The notes under the pieces: generated by a model
The model's input: the letters and a program-made list of their open reading frames with translations, nothing else
Databases searched by the model: none
Told to the model about the DNA's origin: nothing
In this document: piece by piece, positions 9,692 to 18,818 of the stretch
Layout of the letters: each line of letters opens with the position of its first letter
Numbering within the stretch: the stretch's first letter is position 1
Position numbers and translations under genes: made by a program
Assembly: GCA_958295775.1 (NCBI GenBank)
Contig: CATQHC010000008.1
Coordinates: 124,001-188,000 of the forward strand
Origin: Chloroflexota bacterium
GTDB taxonomy: Bacteria > Chloroflexota > UBA11872 > VXOZ01
Direction: 5' to 3'
Length of the DNA: 64,000 nt

Positions 9692-10624
9692 ATGCGGCGC
9701 TTCACTCGTACACCCTACTACCGCGGACCGGACGATCCTGAACGCTCAGAACTCCGAGGCACTTTGCGCCTGGGCGAAACGGTCGTCATCGAGACCGTCG
9801 GCGGCCACGACCAAGACCTGAAGATTGAAGGCGAACTTAAACCCGGCGCGGTCATGGAAGTCGGCGCGCCGCGCTACTCGCGGCCGGGTGGACCCTTCTC
9901 CATCGAAGGGATTGAACCCGGGGACTGGGTATCGATCGAGATTCTCGATATGGAGTGCGGGCCCTACGGCTTCTACCGCAACGGCGGCCCCATGTGGGGC
10001 AGCGTGCGCCTGATCGCGCCGGTCCGTGACGGGCTCGTGCACTTTCCACCGGATTTCGTAGTGCCCGTGCGCCCCATGGTCGGCGTGGTGATGTTGGAGT
10101 CGGTGGACCCCTATGAGATCGATCACGGCGGCAACATGGACTTCAACTCAACGCGCCCCGGCAGCACCGTGCACATTCGCGCGCAGAAAGCCGGCGGCTT
10201 GCTGACGCTCGCCGACGCCCACGCGCGCATGTCCGACGGCGAACTCACCGGCACCGGCGTGGAGATCGATACGGCCGTAACCGTTCGCGTCGACCGCTCG
10301 CCGGGTTTCTCGACCTCTAGCCCCGTGGTCGAAACGACGACCGTCGTCGAGGCCGCCGATGAATACCTCACCAGCGGCCAGGGGCGGACGTGGACGGATG
10401 CCGTGCGCGCGGCGTGGGCCGACATGGTGGGCCTCATCGCCGACCGCTACGATACGACCACGGAGCACGCGAATCTGATTGTCGGCACCATCGGCGACGC
10501 CCGCCCCGGCTACTCCGCCGGCGACATGAACCACCGCGGCCGGCCCACCGAAAGCGCGTACGTCACCTGCCAGATTGCAGTGACGAAAGAGCTGCGCCGC
10601 ACCGGCAAGCCGTATCGGGCATAG
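9692..10624 (+). CDS. Acetamidase/formamidase family protein
   Basis: 310 residues from ATG 9692, chosen because GGAGG lies 6 nt upstream; the frame stays open to 9608. FmdA/AmdA family features: the opening beta-strands with GETVVIETVGGHDQDL, then PGDWVSIEILDMECG, and the family stretch DMNHRGRPTESAYVTCQIAVT near the end. The family hydrolyses formamide or acetamide to ammonia and the acid. Diverged members act on other amides, and the loop after the N-terminal strands is not close to characterised formamidases, so the substrate is open. It stands alone; the HAAT-type ABC transporter lies 7 kb downstream and no direct link is visible. Confidence 0.85.
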   Translation: MRRFTRTPYYRGPDDPERSELRGTLRLGETVVIETVGGHDQDLKIEGELKPGAVMEVGAPRYSRPGGPFSIEGIEPGDWVSIEILDMECGPYGFYRNGGPMWGSVRLIAPVRDGLVHFPPDFVVPVRPMVGVVMLESVDPYEIDHGGNMDFNSTRPGSTVHIRAQKAGGLLTLADAHARMSDGELTGTGVEIDTAVTVRVDRSPGFSTSSPVVETTTVVEAADEYLTSGQGRTWTDAVRAAWADMVGLIADRYDTTTEHANLIVGTIGDARPGYSAGDMNHRGRPTESAYVTCQIAVTKELRRTGKPYRA

Positions 10625-10779
10625 ACGAGCAGTCTTTCCATGTCGGCAAGGCGCTTCTTCTGCAATAGTCGCGCGAGACATGCGCTAGCGAGTGCTGCGG
10701 ACTAGCGCCTCGGCCGGTCGCCGTGCTTATGCCGGGACTGCCGCCCGGACTGCCAGGGTCTGCCTCGCGCGGGGACAGA

Positions 10780-11424
10780 CTAAGCCCGCCGGGTGGTCCC
10801 ACGCAGCGCCCAGCCAAGCACCGCTACCACCAGAACTATAAGGAACGCGAGACTCAGCCACCCCGGAATCACATCCTGCAAAGGGCTTGTTGTGGGCGTT
10901 GGCGCGTCGGCGGCTGCCGCGGCCGACTGTGTCCGCTCGATCCGGGCACCGGACTGTTTAAAGGGCTCGATAGTTCCCGGCACAGGTTCTTGGCCCTCGC
11001 CAAGTTCGTCAAGGTCTGCCTGCGCCAATTCCAAGTATCGGGTGCGGCTGCAAGGATGCGTGGTTTCACCGTCATAGGAGTAGACCAGCCATTCCTGTCC
11101 GAGATAGAATTCCACACCGCAACTGCCACTCCACCATGCCGTCTCCACGAACATGGTGTCATAGGCCCGGCCTTTCCAGACAGTGTAGACTTCGAACTCC
11201 ACCAAGACATAACCGCTGAGCAGAGCGGGCTCTCTCCGAATGCCGCCGTCATCGCTTATGTGCACGACCTTGCCGGAGAACACTTTGGTCGATTGCGCCA
11301 AGGCAACGGCTGGAGAAGGGGTATCGCCGCACGAGCAAGCACGTATTTCACCCACGGCTAAGAAGAAACACAGACTTGCGAATACGATCGCTATGGCGAA
11401 TTGCAGGGCGCGTACGGAACGCAT
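10780..11424 (-). CDS. Exported TIMP/NTR-like protein with C-terminal membrane anchor
   Basis: 214 residues from ATG 11424 (GGTGAG just upstream); an in-frame ATG exists at 11442. An N-terminal hydrophobic signal (~8-30) ends right before ACSCGDTPSPAVALAQS. That Cys-x-Cys start followed by VFSGKVV is the hallmark of bacterial proteins resembling the netrin/TIMP OB-fold. A further Cys pair (GSCGVEF, HPCSRTRY) could form disulfides with it. A Thr/Ser/Pro-rich linker leads to a C-terminal TM helix (WLSLAFLIVLVVAVLGWAL) and a basic tail, so it should sit on the outer face of the membrane. Function unknown; the metalloprotease-inhibitor role of animal TIMPs should not be assumed. Confidence 0.75.
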   Translation of the reverse strand: MRSVRALQFAIAIVFASLCFFLAVGEIRACSCGDTPSPAVALAQSTKVFSGKVVHISDDGGIRREPALLSGYVLVEFEVYTVWKGRAYDTMFVETAWWSGSCGVEFYLGQEWLVYSYDGETTHPCSRTRYLELAQADLDELGEGQEPVPGTIEPFKQSGARIERTQSAAAAADAPTPTTSPLQDVIPGWLSLAFLIVLVVAVLGWALRGTTRRA

Positions 11425-11685
11425 TTCACTCACCCATGTCATAACTACGTGGAGATGGCAATTGCCCCTCTATTAGAAGTGCTCACCGGCTGGGTTCTTT
11501 GGAGGTGAGAATGACCGCATGCGAAACTTGTGCGGGCACGGCAAGTGCGACGACTTTATACTAGCAAATTCAGAATCCACAAATTAACCTTAGAACAGTG
11601 TGGGTGTCTACACTTGGCGTGAAGCCTTTGTGATGGGTCGTTGGCCGGAGCTCGCAAGAAGCTTACTTTGCGAGCGCATGCCACC

Positions 11686-12534
11686 TTAAGCCCAACCGGT
11701 CCGTACAAACGGAACAGCCTCGGCAGGACACGCCAGGCGGCGGAGTCCAGCGGCAAGCGAGCGGGCTGCAGCCTCTTCTTGGCACACGGTAAAGACCGTG
11801 GGGCCGCTGCCGGAGACGTGGACGTGTGAGGCGCCGGCCTGAATCACGGCATTCTGGGCAGCGGCGATTTCCGGAGCGATTGTCTGGGCGGGACGTGCGA
11901 GAGCGTTGCGCCAGCGAGTTTGCGTTATGCGAGTGCCGCGTTGGGCTGCCGCCACGGTGTCTGCGGTTGCGACGCCTGCGGTGTAATCTGATGGGGTCAC
12001 GGCTTGATAGACTGCCGCCGCGCTGAGGGCTCTCGGCAACGGCACGAGCACGGCCCAGTGCGCCGGCAATGACGGCAGTGGCGTAATCTTCTCGCCGCGA
12101 CCCGCGGCGAGGGCCGTGCCGCCGGATAGAAAGAACGGTACATCCGATCCTAGCTGCGCCGCCAGTCGTTGCTGCTCCGAATGTGGCAGTTGCAGGCCCC
12201 ACAGCCGGTTAAGGGCGATAATGGTCCCTGCCGCGTTGCTACTGCCGCCGCCCAAACCGGCAGCCACCGGGATCCGCTTCTCCAATCGCAACGCGGCCCC
12301 CGCGCGCACGCCGTACTCTGATTGCAACAGTCGCGCAGCGCGGTAGACGAGGTTATCCGGCGTTGCCAATGCAGAATCGGAACACGCAAAGGAGAGCCCA
12401 GCCGCCGGTAACACCTCCAGCCGGTCCGCCAAGCCGATGGTCTGCATCACCGAGCGCACTTCGTGGTAGCCGTCGGCGCGCTTACCGAGAATTTCCAGGG
12501 TCAGGTTGATCTTTGCGTAGCAGTTGACGACCAT
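11686..12534 (-). CDS. ispE: 4-diphosphocytidyl-2-C-methyl-D-erythritol kinase
   Basis: 282 residues, the normal length. GHMP-kinase signature: N-terminal YAKINLTLEILGKRADGYHE (substrate site with the conserved Lys and Asp), ATP loop PVAAGLGGGSSNAAGT (~90-105), and the C-terminal HVHVSGSGPTVF glycine motif. It phosphorylates the 2-hydroxyl of CDP-ME in the non-mevalonate (MEP) isoprenoid pathway, so the organism makes isopentenyl diphosphate this way. No other MEP gene is in the window. The 375-bp gap upstream carries a hairpin that may end the cytochrome transcript. Confidence 0.96.
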   Translation of the reverse strand: MVVNCYAKINLTLEILGKRADGYHEVRSVMQTIGLADRLEVLPAAGLSFACSDSALATPDNLVYRAARLLQSEYGVRAGAALRLEKRIPVAAGLGGGSSNAAGTIIALNRLWGLQLPHSEQQRLAAQLGSDVPFFLSGGTALAAGRGEKITPLPSLPAHWAVLVPLPRALSAAAVYQAVTPSDYTAGVATADTVAAAQRGTRITQTRWRNALARPAQTIAPEIAAAQNAVIQAGASHVHVSGSGPTVFTVCQEEAAARSLAAGLRRLACPAEAVPFVRTGWA

Positions 12535-12578
12535 GAGCGTCCCAATCTCCGATGCGCTTTCTTCAACATCTTAAATGA

Positions 12579-12613
12579 CAACAGGGATGACAGGTACTAT
12601 GCCATCCCTGTTG
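12579..12613. repeat. Perfect 11-bp inverted repeat between cytochrome and ispE genes
   Basis: Arms CAACAGGGATG (12579-12589) and CATCCCTGTTG (12603-12613) pair perfectly around a 13-nt loop. Both flanking genes are on the minus strand, so the hairpin could terminate the upstream cytochrome transcript, though no strong T-run follows. The rest of 12535-12909 holds a diverged copy of the GTTCAT...GAACGG repeat (12718-12752) and nothing else recognisable. Confidence 0.6.
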
Positions 12614-12909
12614 CTTTCTGCACATCAACTTAGGCGGGGCTTTCCCAGGGTGTTGTCTGCACGAGCGTGCGTTTGCCCGGAGCTTGCCTAAATTGAGCGA
12701 GAAGAAGGTTCGAAAGGCAGTTCATGCTGCAACAGGCTCAGCACGAACGGGATCTGCGCGCTTGGGCAGGCTCTGTACGCACGAGATCTACGCGCCTTTG
12801 CAAGCTCAATTAAGAAAAAGATCCGCGCACTACGACAGCCACAGCAAGAACAGTCCGCTTGCGGTTCGCAAACACCCTCAGAATGGTAGGGAGCGGTCCA
12901 ATCTGCCGT

Positions 12910-13479
12910 CTATCTTAGAGTCTCCAAGTATGCCACCAAGTGGGCGGCTTCTTCGGGACTGAGCGGCTGCGGCGACATCGCGGAGCCGGGCTTGACGAGT
13001 TGCGGATTCGTGATCCAGCGCCATTTGTTTTCCGGCGTGTTTTCGAGGCTTCCCGCCAGCATCGGGCGCCGCGCCCGGTTGCCAATGCCGTCCAGCGCGG
13101 GACCGGTAGTGCCGCCTTCGCCCTTGACCTGATGGCAGGCGATGCACCCTTTGCTAATGAACAGCTCCTGACCCAATCTTGCATCGCCCTGGCTGAGTAC
13201 GCCCGGTGGGACCGTGGGCAGCGGTTTGGTGGGTGTGCGCGAAACTATGATGGCAGTGGGCCGCGGTGATGGCGTTGGCCCCGGCGTGACCGATTCACTG
13301 CCTGTGCTCTGCGCGGATGTCGGTGTGGGCGCCGGGCTCGCCGCTGCGGGTGCAGCAGTCGCGGGCACTGGCGTTGGCGTCGGTTCCGATCTATCCCACG
13401 GAAAGCAAGCCGCAAATGCCGTCACCGCGAGCAAAGTTGCCGCGAGCACTCTAAGATAGCCAGCGCCCCCACGCATCAA
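12910..13479 (-). CDS. Lipoprotein cytochrome c (single heme), second of a tandem pair
   Basis: 189 residues. A signal peptide with lipobox AFAAC gives lipidated Cys25. A ~70-residue Pro/Thr/Ala linker follows, then a small class I cytochrome c domain with heme motif CIACH at 112-116 and a candidate axial Met168 (PGSAMSP). The C-terminal PEEAAHLVAYL helix is typical. It should be an outer-face electron carrier. The upstream neighbour (13537-14031) is a paralogue with the same design, separated by only 57 bp, so the two are probably co-transcribed. No oxidase or bc1 gene is nearby, so the redox partners are unknown. Confidence 0.9.
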   Translation of the reverse strand: MMRGGAGYLRVLAATLLAVTAFAACFPWDRSEPTPTPVPATAAPAAASPAPTPTSAQSTGSESVTPGPTPSPRPTAIIVSRTPTKPLPTVPPGVLSQGDARLGQELFISKGCIACHQVKGEGGTTGPALDGIGNRARRPMLAGSLENTPENKWRWITNPQLVKPGSAMSPQPLSPEEAAHLVAYLETLR

Positions 13480-13536
13480 GCCTTGCTCCGTGTGCGCCGC
13501 GCCCAGTGCAAATCAGCCAACAGCCTGCCTCTGTCC

Positions 13537-14031
13537 TTACTTCAACGTCAGGAGAAATGCCACCAGGTCTGCGGCCTCTTGCCCATCCATGCCGAGCGGC
13601 GCCATTTCCGTGCCGGGCTTGATCTTTTGTGGGAATTGCACCCAACGCCAGATATTTTCAGGTGTGTTCGCAATGTCCGCGGCCAGCATCGGCCGGTCCG
13701 CCACACTCCCGATGCCGGCGAGCAGGGGGCCAACTTCACCGCCGGGGCCATCCTCAGCGGTCTTGTGGCAGGCAACACAGCCCTTTTCCTCGAAGAGTTC
13801 TGCGCCGCGCTCAGCGTCACCCAAGCTGAGATCGACATTCACCTCAATACTCTCTGGGTCAACCGGACCGGAAGGGGTGGGCACGCCATCTACTATTACA
13901 GGGGTTGGCGTTACTTCCTCTGGATCCCAACTCCAGGCTTCTTCTTCCTCACCACCACAACCAACAATCAATGCCATCGAGAAAAGAATCGCGACGAGCG
14001 CCAAGGGAACGCGAAAACGCCATCGCATCAA
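13537..14031 (-). CDS. Lipoprotein cytochrome c (single heme), first of a tandem pair
   Basis: 164 residues. Signal peptide and lipobox LIVGC (Cys25), an acidic then Pro/Thr linker, and heme motif CVACH at 85-89. The middle of the domain (ADRPMLAADIANTPENIWRW) is nearly the same as in the downstream copy (ARRPMLAGSLENTPENKWRW). Candidate axial Met is 143 or 148. The similarity of the domains and divergence of the linkers argue for an old tandem duplication. Confidence 0.9.
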   Translation of the reverse strand: MMRWRFRVPLALVAILFSMALIVGCGGEEEEAWSWDPEEVTPTPVIVDGVPTPSGPVDPESIEVNVDLSLGDAERGAELFEEKGCVACHKTAEDGPGGEVGPLLAGIGSVADRPMLAADIANTPENIWRWVQFPQKIKPGTEMAPLGMDGQEAADLVAFLLTLK

Positions 14032-14359
14032 GAGCCACTCCTTCTTGCGAAATATTGAATCCTGTTACAACCACATAGGTCCAGCGCGGGGTGTGATTTT
14101 TGCTTCACCCAAGCCACGACTCTAGCATAGCGCCACGCTGCTGTCATGTTTCCATTGCCGCCCATGCCGTCCATCATTTACCATGCGGATAGCAGATTCT
14201 AGGCGTGTTGCAGCTAGACATCTTGACCCAAGTAGAACGAGCCGTTACACGCGCCGCGAGCGCAGGAATAGTCGCAGTTCTTCAGCGACCTGGAGCGGTG
14301 CGGTTGCGCAGGGCGCGGAAGTTTTCACCTTCAGATAAGGGAAGTAATTCAGCGAGACT
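14032..14359. other. Divergent intergenic region, nothing recognised
   Basis: 328 bases between the minus-strand cytochrome pair and the plus-strand methyltransferase, so promoters for both directions should lie here. No convincing promoter pair, repeat or RNA was identified by eye. Confidence 0.45.
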
Positions 14360-15109
14360 ATGTACCAGCAGGTTCAGAAACAATTCGGACGAGCGGCTGA
14401 AGCCTACACTACAAGCCCGGCCTTCGCGGAGGGCGAAGACTTGGTGTGGTTGGTGGAGCAGGCCGGCCCCGACCTGCATACCATCGCGCTTGACCTCGGC
14501 ACCGGCGCGGGCCACGCCTCCTTTGCGCTGGCTCGCTGCGCGGGACACATCATCGGACTCGACATCACGCCCCAAATGGTCCAGGCAGCAAGCCGCAATG
14601 CCGGCGAGCGCAACATCGCGCACTTTCGGGGAAGTGTCGGCAACGCGGAACACCTGCCGTTTCCCGATGAGAGCTTCTCCCTGGTGGTCTGCCGCTACAC
14701 GGGACATCACTTTCACAACCCGGCGCGCGTGGTGCGGGAAGTAGCCAGAGTGCTTACCGCGGGCGGCCGCCTGCTGGTTGTGGACAATACCTCGCCGGAA
14801 GATCCCGCCGCAGACCGCTGGATCAACACCGTGGAAGTGCTGCGCGACCCCTCGCACGTGCGCGAATGGAGCCAGCGCGAGTGGCGGCAGTACTTTCAGG
14901 AAGCTGGGCTCAGCTTTGCCGTGACGCACACCTGGCTGAAAATGCTCGAATTCGACGACTGGGTGGCGCGCCAGCAGACGCCGCCCGCGCAGGTGAAGGA
15001 ACTAAAGGCGCTGTTCGCCGCCGCCCCGCCGCAGATTCGCGATACGTTTGCAATCGAGCCAGACAGCTTTGGTCTGCTCACGCGACTCATGGCCGGTCGG
15101 AAGCAATGA
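14360..15109 (+). CDS. Class I SAM-dependent methyltransferase (UbiE/COQ5-like)
   Basis: 249 residues. SAM-binding motif I LDLGTGAGHAS (~43-53), acidic end of beta2 in IIGLDITPQMV, a motif II/IV region around HLPFPDESFSLVVCRYTGHHF, and LTAGGRLLVVDN for motif III. This is the layout of the Methyltransf_11 group; the substrate cannot be read from sequence. The C-terminal third (REWRQYFQEAGLSF, then a DDWVARQQTPPAQV helix) matches small-molecule methyltransferases. The next gene (Gfo/Idh/MocA) follows after 92 bp with its own ribosome site. Confidence 0.9.
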   Translation: MYQQVQKQFGRAAEAYTTSPAFAEGEDLVWLVEQAGPDLHTIALDLGTGAGHASFALARCAGHIIGLDITPQMVQAASRNAGERNIAHFRGSVGNAEHLPFPDESFSLVVCRYTGHHFHNPARVVREVARVLTAGGRLLVVDNTSPEDPAADRWINTVEVLRDPSHVREWSQREWRQYFQEAGLSFAVTHTWLKMLEFDDWVARQQTPPAQVKELKALFAAAPPQIRDTFAIEPDSFGLLTRLMAGRKQ

Positions 15110-15201
15110 GCTAGCGCTGCCGGCGGCTCCAGCACGCGCCGGAGCGTCTCTGCGCGCACGAGCAGCGAAAATCTGAATTCCGAACGGAGAAAGTAGCGCA
15201 C

Positions 15202-16179
15202 ATGGTACGTGTGGCAATTATTGGGTGCGGGGCCATTTCGCAATCCCACCTGCGCAGCTTTGCGGCGAACGAAAGGGCCCAGATCGTGGCCGTAGCCGAT
15301 CCGGTTCAGGCCGTGGCGGAGGCACGTGCCCAGGAATATAACGCCAAAGCGTACCGCGACTATGCAGACATGCTGCGTGCCGAAGAATTGCATGCCGTCA
15401 GCATTTGCACGCCGCCGACCTCCCACCGCGAAATCACCGAGCAAGCAGCCGCCCACGGATTGCACGTGCTCTGCGAGAAGCCCCTGGCCATGAGCGTCGC
15501 GGAGGGCGAAGCCATGGTTGACGCTGCCAGACGCGCCGAGGTCATCCTCCTGACCGCATTCTGCAACCGCTTCTACACCCCCATCGCGAAAGCCAAGGAA
15601 TGGATCGATGCCGGAAAGTTGGGGCCCCTGCACCATCTGCGCCTGCGCTTTGCGGGCGTTGAGCTCATGGCCGGCACCTGGCTGGCCGATCCGGCCCAGG
15701 GCGGTGGCATCCTTTGGGAATCCGTCCCGCATTATGTAGACCTGTTCCGCTTCCTGGTAGGCGAGATGAAAAGCATCTACGGCAAGGGTGGGACGCTCGC
15801 CCAGGACATTCCCGGCACCGATACGGTAGCGTTCATGGCGGAGAGTGTGGACGGCGTGGTCGGCACGCTGGAGGGTAGCTGGTCGTCGCCGCATACGGAG
15901 AAATGCGTCGAGGTTTACGGCGAACGCGGCGCCATCGTCATCGACTTTCAGACCAATCGCAGCCGCTTCAGCCTGGACCACGTTACCGAGCACGTGGAAT
16001 CTGATGTCGGCGGCCATGATCGTTACTACCAGGAAGTAAGCCACTTCCTTGACTGCGTAACGGGCGAGGCCGAACCCATTGTCACCGGCGCGGATGGCGT
16101 GGAGGCAATGCGCCTCATCACGGCCGCGCGGGAGTCTATCGAGACGGGCCTGCCGGTAGACGTGGCGCAGGGATCGTAG
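15202..16179 (+). CDS. Gfo/Idh/MocA family oxidoreductase
   Basis: 325 residues with GGAGAAAG before the ATG. N-terminal Rossmann fold IIGCGAISQSHLRSF, then the family motif HVLCEKPLAMS (Lys of the EKP motif is catalytic or NAD-contacting). The C-terminal alpha/beta domain carries GGILWESVPHYVDLFRFLVG, the usual HxxD region (H at HYVDLF). Members oxidise or reduce sugars, inositols and related polyols with NAD(P). One of three such genes here (also 46122-47297 and 50219-51265), which differ from each other. Confidence 0.92.
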   Translation: MVRVAIIGCGAISQSHLRSFAANERAQIVAVADPVQAVAEARAQEYNAKAYRDYADMLRAEELHAVSICTPPTSHREITEQAAAHGLHVLCEKPLAMSVAEGEAMVDAARRAEVILLTAFCNRFYTPIAKAKEWIDAGKLGPLHHLRLRFAGVELMAGTWLADPAQGGGILWESVPHYVDLFRFLVGEMKSIYGKGGTLAQDIPGTDTVAFMAESVDGVVGTLEGSWSSPHTEKCVEVYGERGAIVIDFQTNRSRFSLDHVTEHVESDVGGHDRYYQEVSHFLDCVTGEAEPIVTGADGVEAMRLITAARESIETGLPVDVAQGS

Positions 16180-16384
16180 AGAGCAAGGCGTCCACGAGAA
16201 ACTCCATCGGCAGAATCAACGGCAATGGAAGTGCGCTTAGCAAACCCGCAGCACGAGCTGCGTTTCCGCTCAATGGCTGTTAACAGAATGAGTGGGCATC
16301 AGCCAAATGAGGCCCTTAGCAACTCTATGCGAAGCACAAGAGCAATCCCACAAGAACAATCTCACAAGGGCAATCCCATCTGAA

Positions 16385-16424
16385 CTCCCTCTCCCCGTGG
16401 GAGAGGGCCGGGGTGAGGGGAATT
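16385..16424 (+). repeat. Dispersed palindromic repeat, family R1
   Basis: Core CTCCCTCTCC...GGGAGAGGGCCGGGGTGAGGGG, a GC-rich hairpin plus a GTGAGGGG tail. Same family as copies at 23874-24194, 33591, 57111, 59531, 62264 and 62338. It sits in the 313-bp gap 16180-16492, which is otherwise empty. Confidence 0.8.
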
Positions 16425-16492
16425 CTTCGCCTTTCCGGTCTGCATTCACCTGTCCCAGAGATTCGCAAGAGTCTCCGTAAGGAAGTTTGCCA

Positions 16493-17317
16493 ATGACTTC
16501 TCAGCTAGAAATCCGGCGCAACTACGACCGCGAGTGCGTGAAGCTCAAGATCTGGTACGTGCACCGGTTGCTGCAGACCGAGCAGCGCCGCTTCGAGGAA
16601 CTCATCACCACCCGCGTCGACATCTACCGGCGCACGCACCTCTGGGACGGCAAGCGCCATCCTGCCCAGGGCCACCCGGATCCCGAGTGGAATGATCTGG
16701 TAGACCGGTTGCAGGAGCTATTCCAGAATCACCGTGCCGATGAGACCACCCAGGCGCTGGAAGAGGCTGCCTACGCGCTGCTCCTGCCTGCCATGGAGCA
16801 ACGCCTGGCCGGGGAACGCAAAGGCAACCTCTGGGAAGGCGCGGGACAGGTAATCCCGCCCACGCCCTACGGCAGCTTTAGCCGCGACTACGCTGAAGAC
16901 AGAGTCTATATCCACTTCACAAACATGGTGCAGCCCAAGTCGCCCTTCTGGGACATGCCCACCCTAACACGGTACCTGCTGAAGCTCCTGGACGATCTGG
17001 AACACGACCGGCCGGACATTCAAATCGTGCAGTGCGGCAGTTGGATCAACAATTTTCCGCCGTTCGCCGCACTCTTCCCCCCGGAGTGGCACGAGAATAG
17101 CCGCGTCTCAGGTCCCGCTTTCACCTACGGCTGGTGGGGACAATTCATGACCCACACCGGCGACTTCCACTACGGAAACGCCAAACGCTTCCGCGCCACC
17201 GGCGAATTCCCGTATACCTGCATTAGCTGCAGCGCCGACCGCGATTCCGTCCGCGGGCACGTGGAGAAATTGCTGGAAGAATACGGCGACCAGGGAGCTC
17301 TCCATCCCATCTCCTAA
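16493..17317 (+). CDS. Protein of unknown function (274 aa)
   Basis: Starts at ATG 16493 with AAGGAAG 7 nt upstream. No family recognised. The N-terminal ~110 residues are rich in charged helices (NYDRECVKLKIWYVHRLLQTE, RFEELITTRVDIYRRTHLWDG). The second half is rich in aromatics and His: QCGSWINNFPPFAALFPPEWH, then GWWGQFMTHTGDFHYGNAKRF and two Cys in TCISCSADRD. The many W/H/N residues suggest a small-molecule or sugar-binding or isomerase-like protein, but that is only an impression. No signal peptide. It follows a Gfo/Idh/MocA gene on the same strand after 313 bp. Confidence 0.75.
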   Translation: MTSQLEIRRNYDRECVKLKIWYVHRLLQTEQRRFEELITTRVDIYRRTHLWDGKRHPAQGHPDPEWNDLVDRLQELFQNHRADETTQALEEAAYALLLPAMEQRLAGERKGNLWEGAGQVIPPTPYGSFSRDYAEDRVYIHFTNMVQPKSPFWDMPTLTRYLLKLLDDLEHDRPDIQIVQCGSWINNFPPFAALFPPEWHENSRVSGPAFTYGWWGQFMTHTGDFHYGNAKRFRATGEFPYTCISCSADRDSVRGHVEKLLEEYGDQGALHPIS

Positions 17318-17436
17318 GTGCTCACTGCCGTAGCGCCAAATGGCTGTAGATTGGCGAAATCCACGGACAAACAGAGTACACTGTAGCGCTGGTTTGCTAT
17401 TTGGGCACCCTCGAGTCTATTTGCACCATCCACCAC

Positions 17437-17465
17437 TTGCGGGAGTGACGAGAATCTGCTAGAGT
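17437..17465 (+). promoter_or_regulatory. Candidate promoter of the first binding-protein gene
   Basis: TTGCGG (17437-17442), 17-bp spacer, TAGAGT (17460-17465), 47 bp before the ATG. The same block (ACTTGCGGGA, TGACG, TAGAGTA) recurs before the second binding-protein gene at 19024-19053, so it was either duplicated with the gene or kept for a reason. Confidence 0.45.
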
Positions 17466-17511
17466 AGCTGGCAATATGGGTATCGTACGCATTCTCAGAG
17501 AGGAGCATGTC

Positions 17512-18723
17512 ATGCGAATTCTAACCTGGAAGCGAGTTATTCTGCTGGCGGCACTGGCGCTGCTGGCTTCCCTCGTCATCGCTTGCGGCGGGGATGCCGA
17601 AATGGACGCCGAAAAAGACATGGAAGAGGCGGCATTGCCGCCTTTCAAGATTGGCGTAATGGAATCGCTTACCGGCCCGGGCGAGACCTACGGCACTGTG
17701 TCCTCGCAGGCGAAGCAGATGGCCGTGGACGAGATTAACGCGGCGGGCGGCATCAACGGCCGCATGTTGGAGCTTGTCATTGAAGATTCTAAGTGCTCCG
17801 CCCAAGACGCCATCACCGCGTATAATAAGCTCACCGACGTGGACGGCGTCAAGATCATTCTTGGCACGTCTTGCAGCGGCGCAATGCTGGGCGCGGCGCC
17901 TCTGGCGGAAGCGGACGGCGTGGTCCTCTTCTCCGGTTTGGCGACGAATCCGGACATTGCTAACGCCGGCGACTACATCTTCCGCACGGCGCTGAGCGAT
18001 GCCCTGTTGGGTATAGACATGGGCAACGTCATGTGGACGGACGGCATCCGTACGTTAGCGACCATCTCCGAAACCACCGACTACGCCGAGGGCGTGCGCC
18101 GCACGTCCGTGGCACAGTTTGAGAATCGCGGCGGCGGCGTAGTGGCGGAGGAACGCTACGGTTCCGACACCACCGACTTCCGGACCCAGCTTACAAAGCT
18201 GCTAGGAGAGAATCCTGACGCGCTGCTCATCGCCGCCCAGTCTGAGTTTACCGGCGGCACCATCATCAAGCAGGTGCGCGAGCTGGGCTACGAGGGGCCG
18301 ATCTACTCTGACATCGTGCCCGTTGGGGCCACGGCGCTGGAGATCGCCGGCGATGCCGCCACCGGCACGAAAGCTGTTCTGACCGACATCTCTCCCAATA
18401 ACGCCAAAGGCCAGGAAGTGCTGGCCAACTTCAGGGAACGCTATGATTACGTGACGCTGGCTTGGTTTATTGGCTCGGCCTATGACGACGTCTACATCAC
18501 CGCCGAGTGCCTGAAGCAGACCGATGACGATCAGGACGCTGACGGTATCCGGGACTGCCTCTACGCGATTACGTGGACCGGCGCCATCGGCGAGAATTAC
18601 ACCTTTGATGAGAATGGCGAGGTCGTCGGCCTTTCCAACGTGGTGGTGGAAATCCTGCCCGTAGCCGAGCGGACTGAAGAGAATCAGGGCTACAAGGTGC
18701 TGGGCAGCGCGCCGACGGAATAG
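17512..18723 (+). CDS. Branched-chain-amino-acid-type ABC transporter substrate-binding lipoprotein (copy 1)
   Basis: 403 residues from ATG 17512, which has GAGAGGAG upstream; an earlier ATG (17476) lacks one. Signal peptide with lipobox SLVIAC, then an acidic spacer and a type I periplasmic-binding (LivJ/Peripla_BP_6) fold: FKIGVMESLTGPGETYG, MAVDEINAAGGINGR, KIILGTSCSGAMLGAAPL. It should be tethered outside and deliver ligand to the LivHMGF complex encoded downstream. The ligand may be an amino acid, amide or urea; sequence alone does not decide. A close paralogue follows at 19101-20303. Confidence 0.93.
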   Translation: MRILTWKRVILLAALALLASLVIACGGDAEMDAEKDMEEAALPPFKIGVMESLTGPGETYGTVSSQAKQMAVDEINAAGGINGRMLELVIEDSKCSAQDAITAYNKLTDVDGVKIILGTSCSGAMLGAAPLAEADGVVLFSGLATNPDIANAGDYIFRTALSDALLGIDMGNVMWTDGIRTLATISETTDYAEGVRRTSVAQFENRGGGVVAEERYGSDTTDFRTQLTKLLGENPDALLIAAQSEFTGGTIIKQVRELGYEGPIYSDIVPVGATALEIAGDAATGTKAVLTDISPNNAKGQEVLANFRERYDYVTLAWFIGSAYDDVYITAECLKQTDDDQDADGIRDCLYAITWTGAIGENYTFDENGEVVGLSNVVVEILPVAERTEENQGYKVLGSAPTE

Positions 18724-18818
18724 GGGACGATCCCTAGCTCGCATGCGGGTGTTTTGCAGCGCCCGTGGATTGCCTGCGTTGAGCGTAGCGTCTTCCGACC
18801 GCGTATGATGAAGCGCTT

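Noticed and set aside
14896-16044. 382-codon minus-strand frame opposite the methyltransferase and Gfo/Idh/MocA genes
   Set aside because: It overlaps two well-supported genes and translates to an unnatural His/Ala/Gly/Arg-rich chain.
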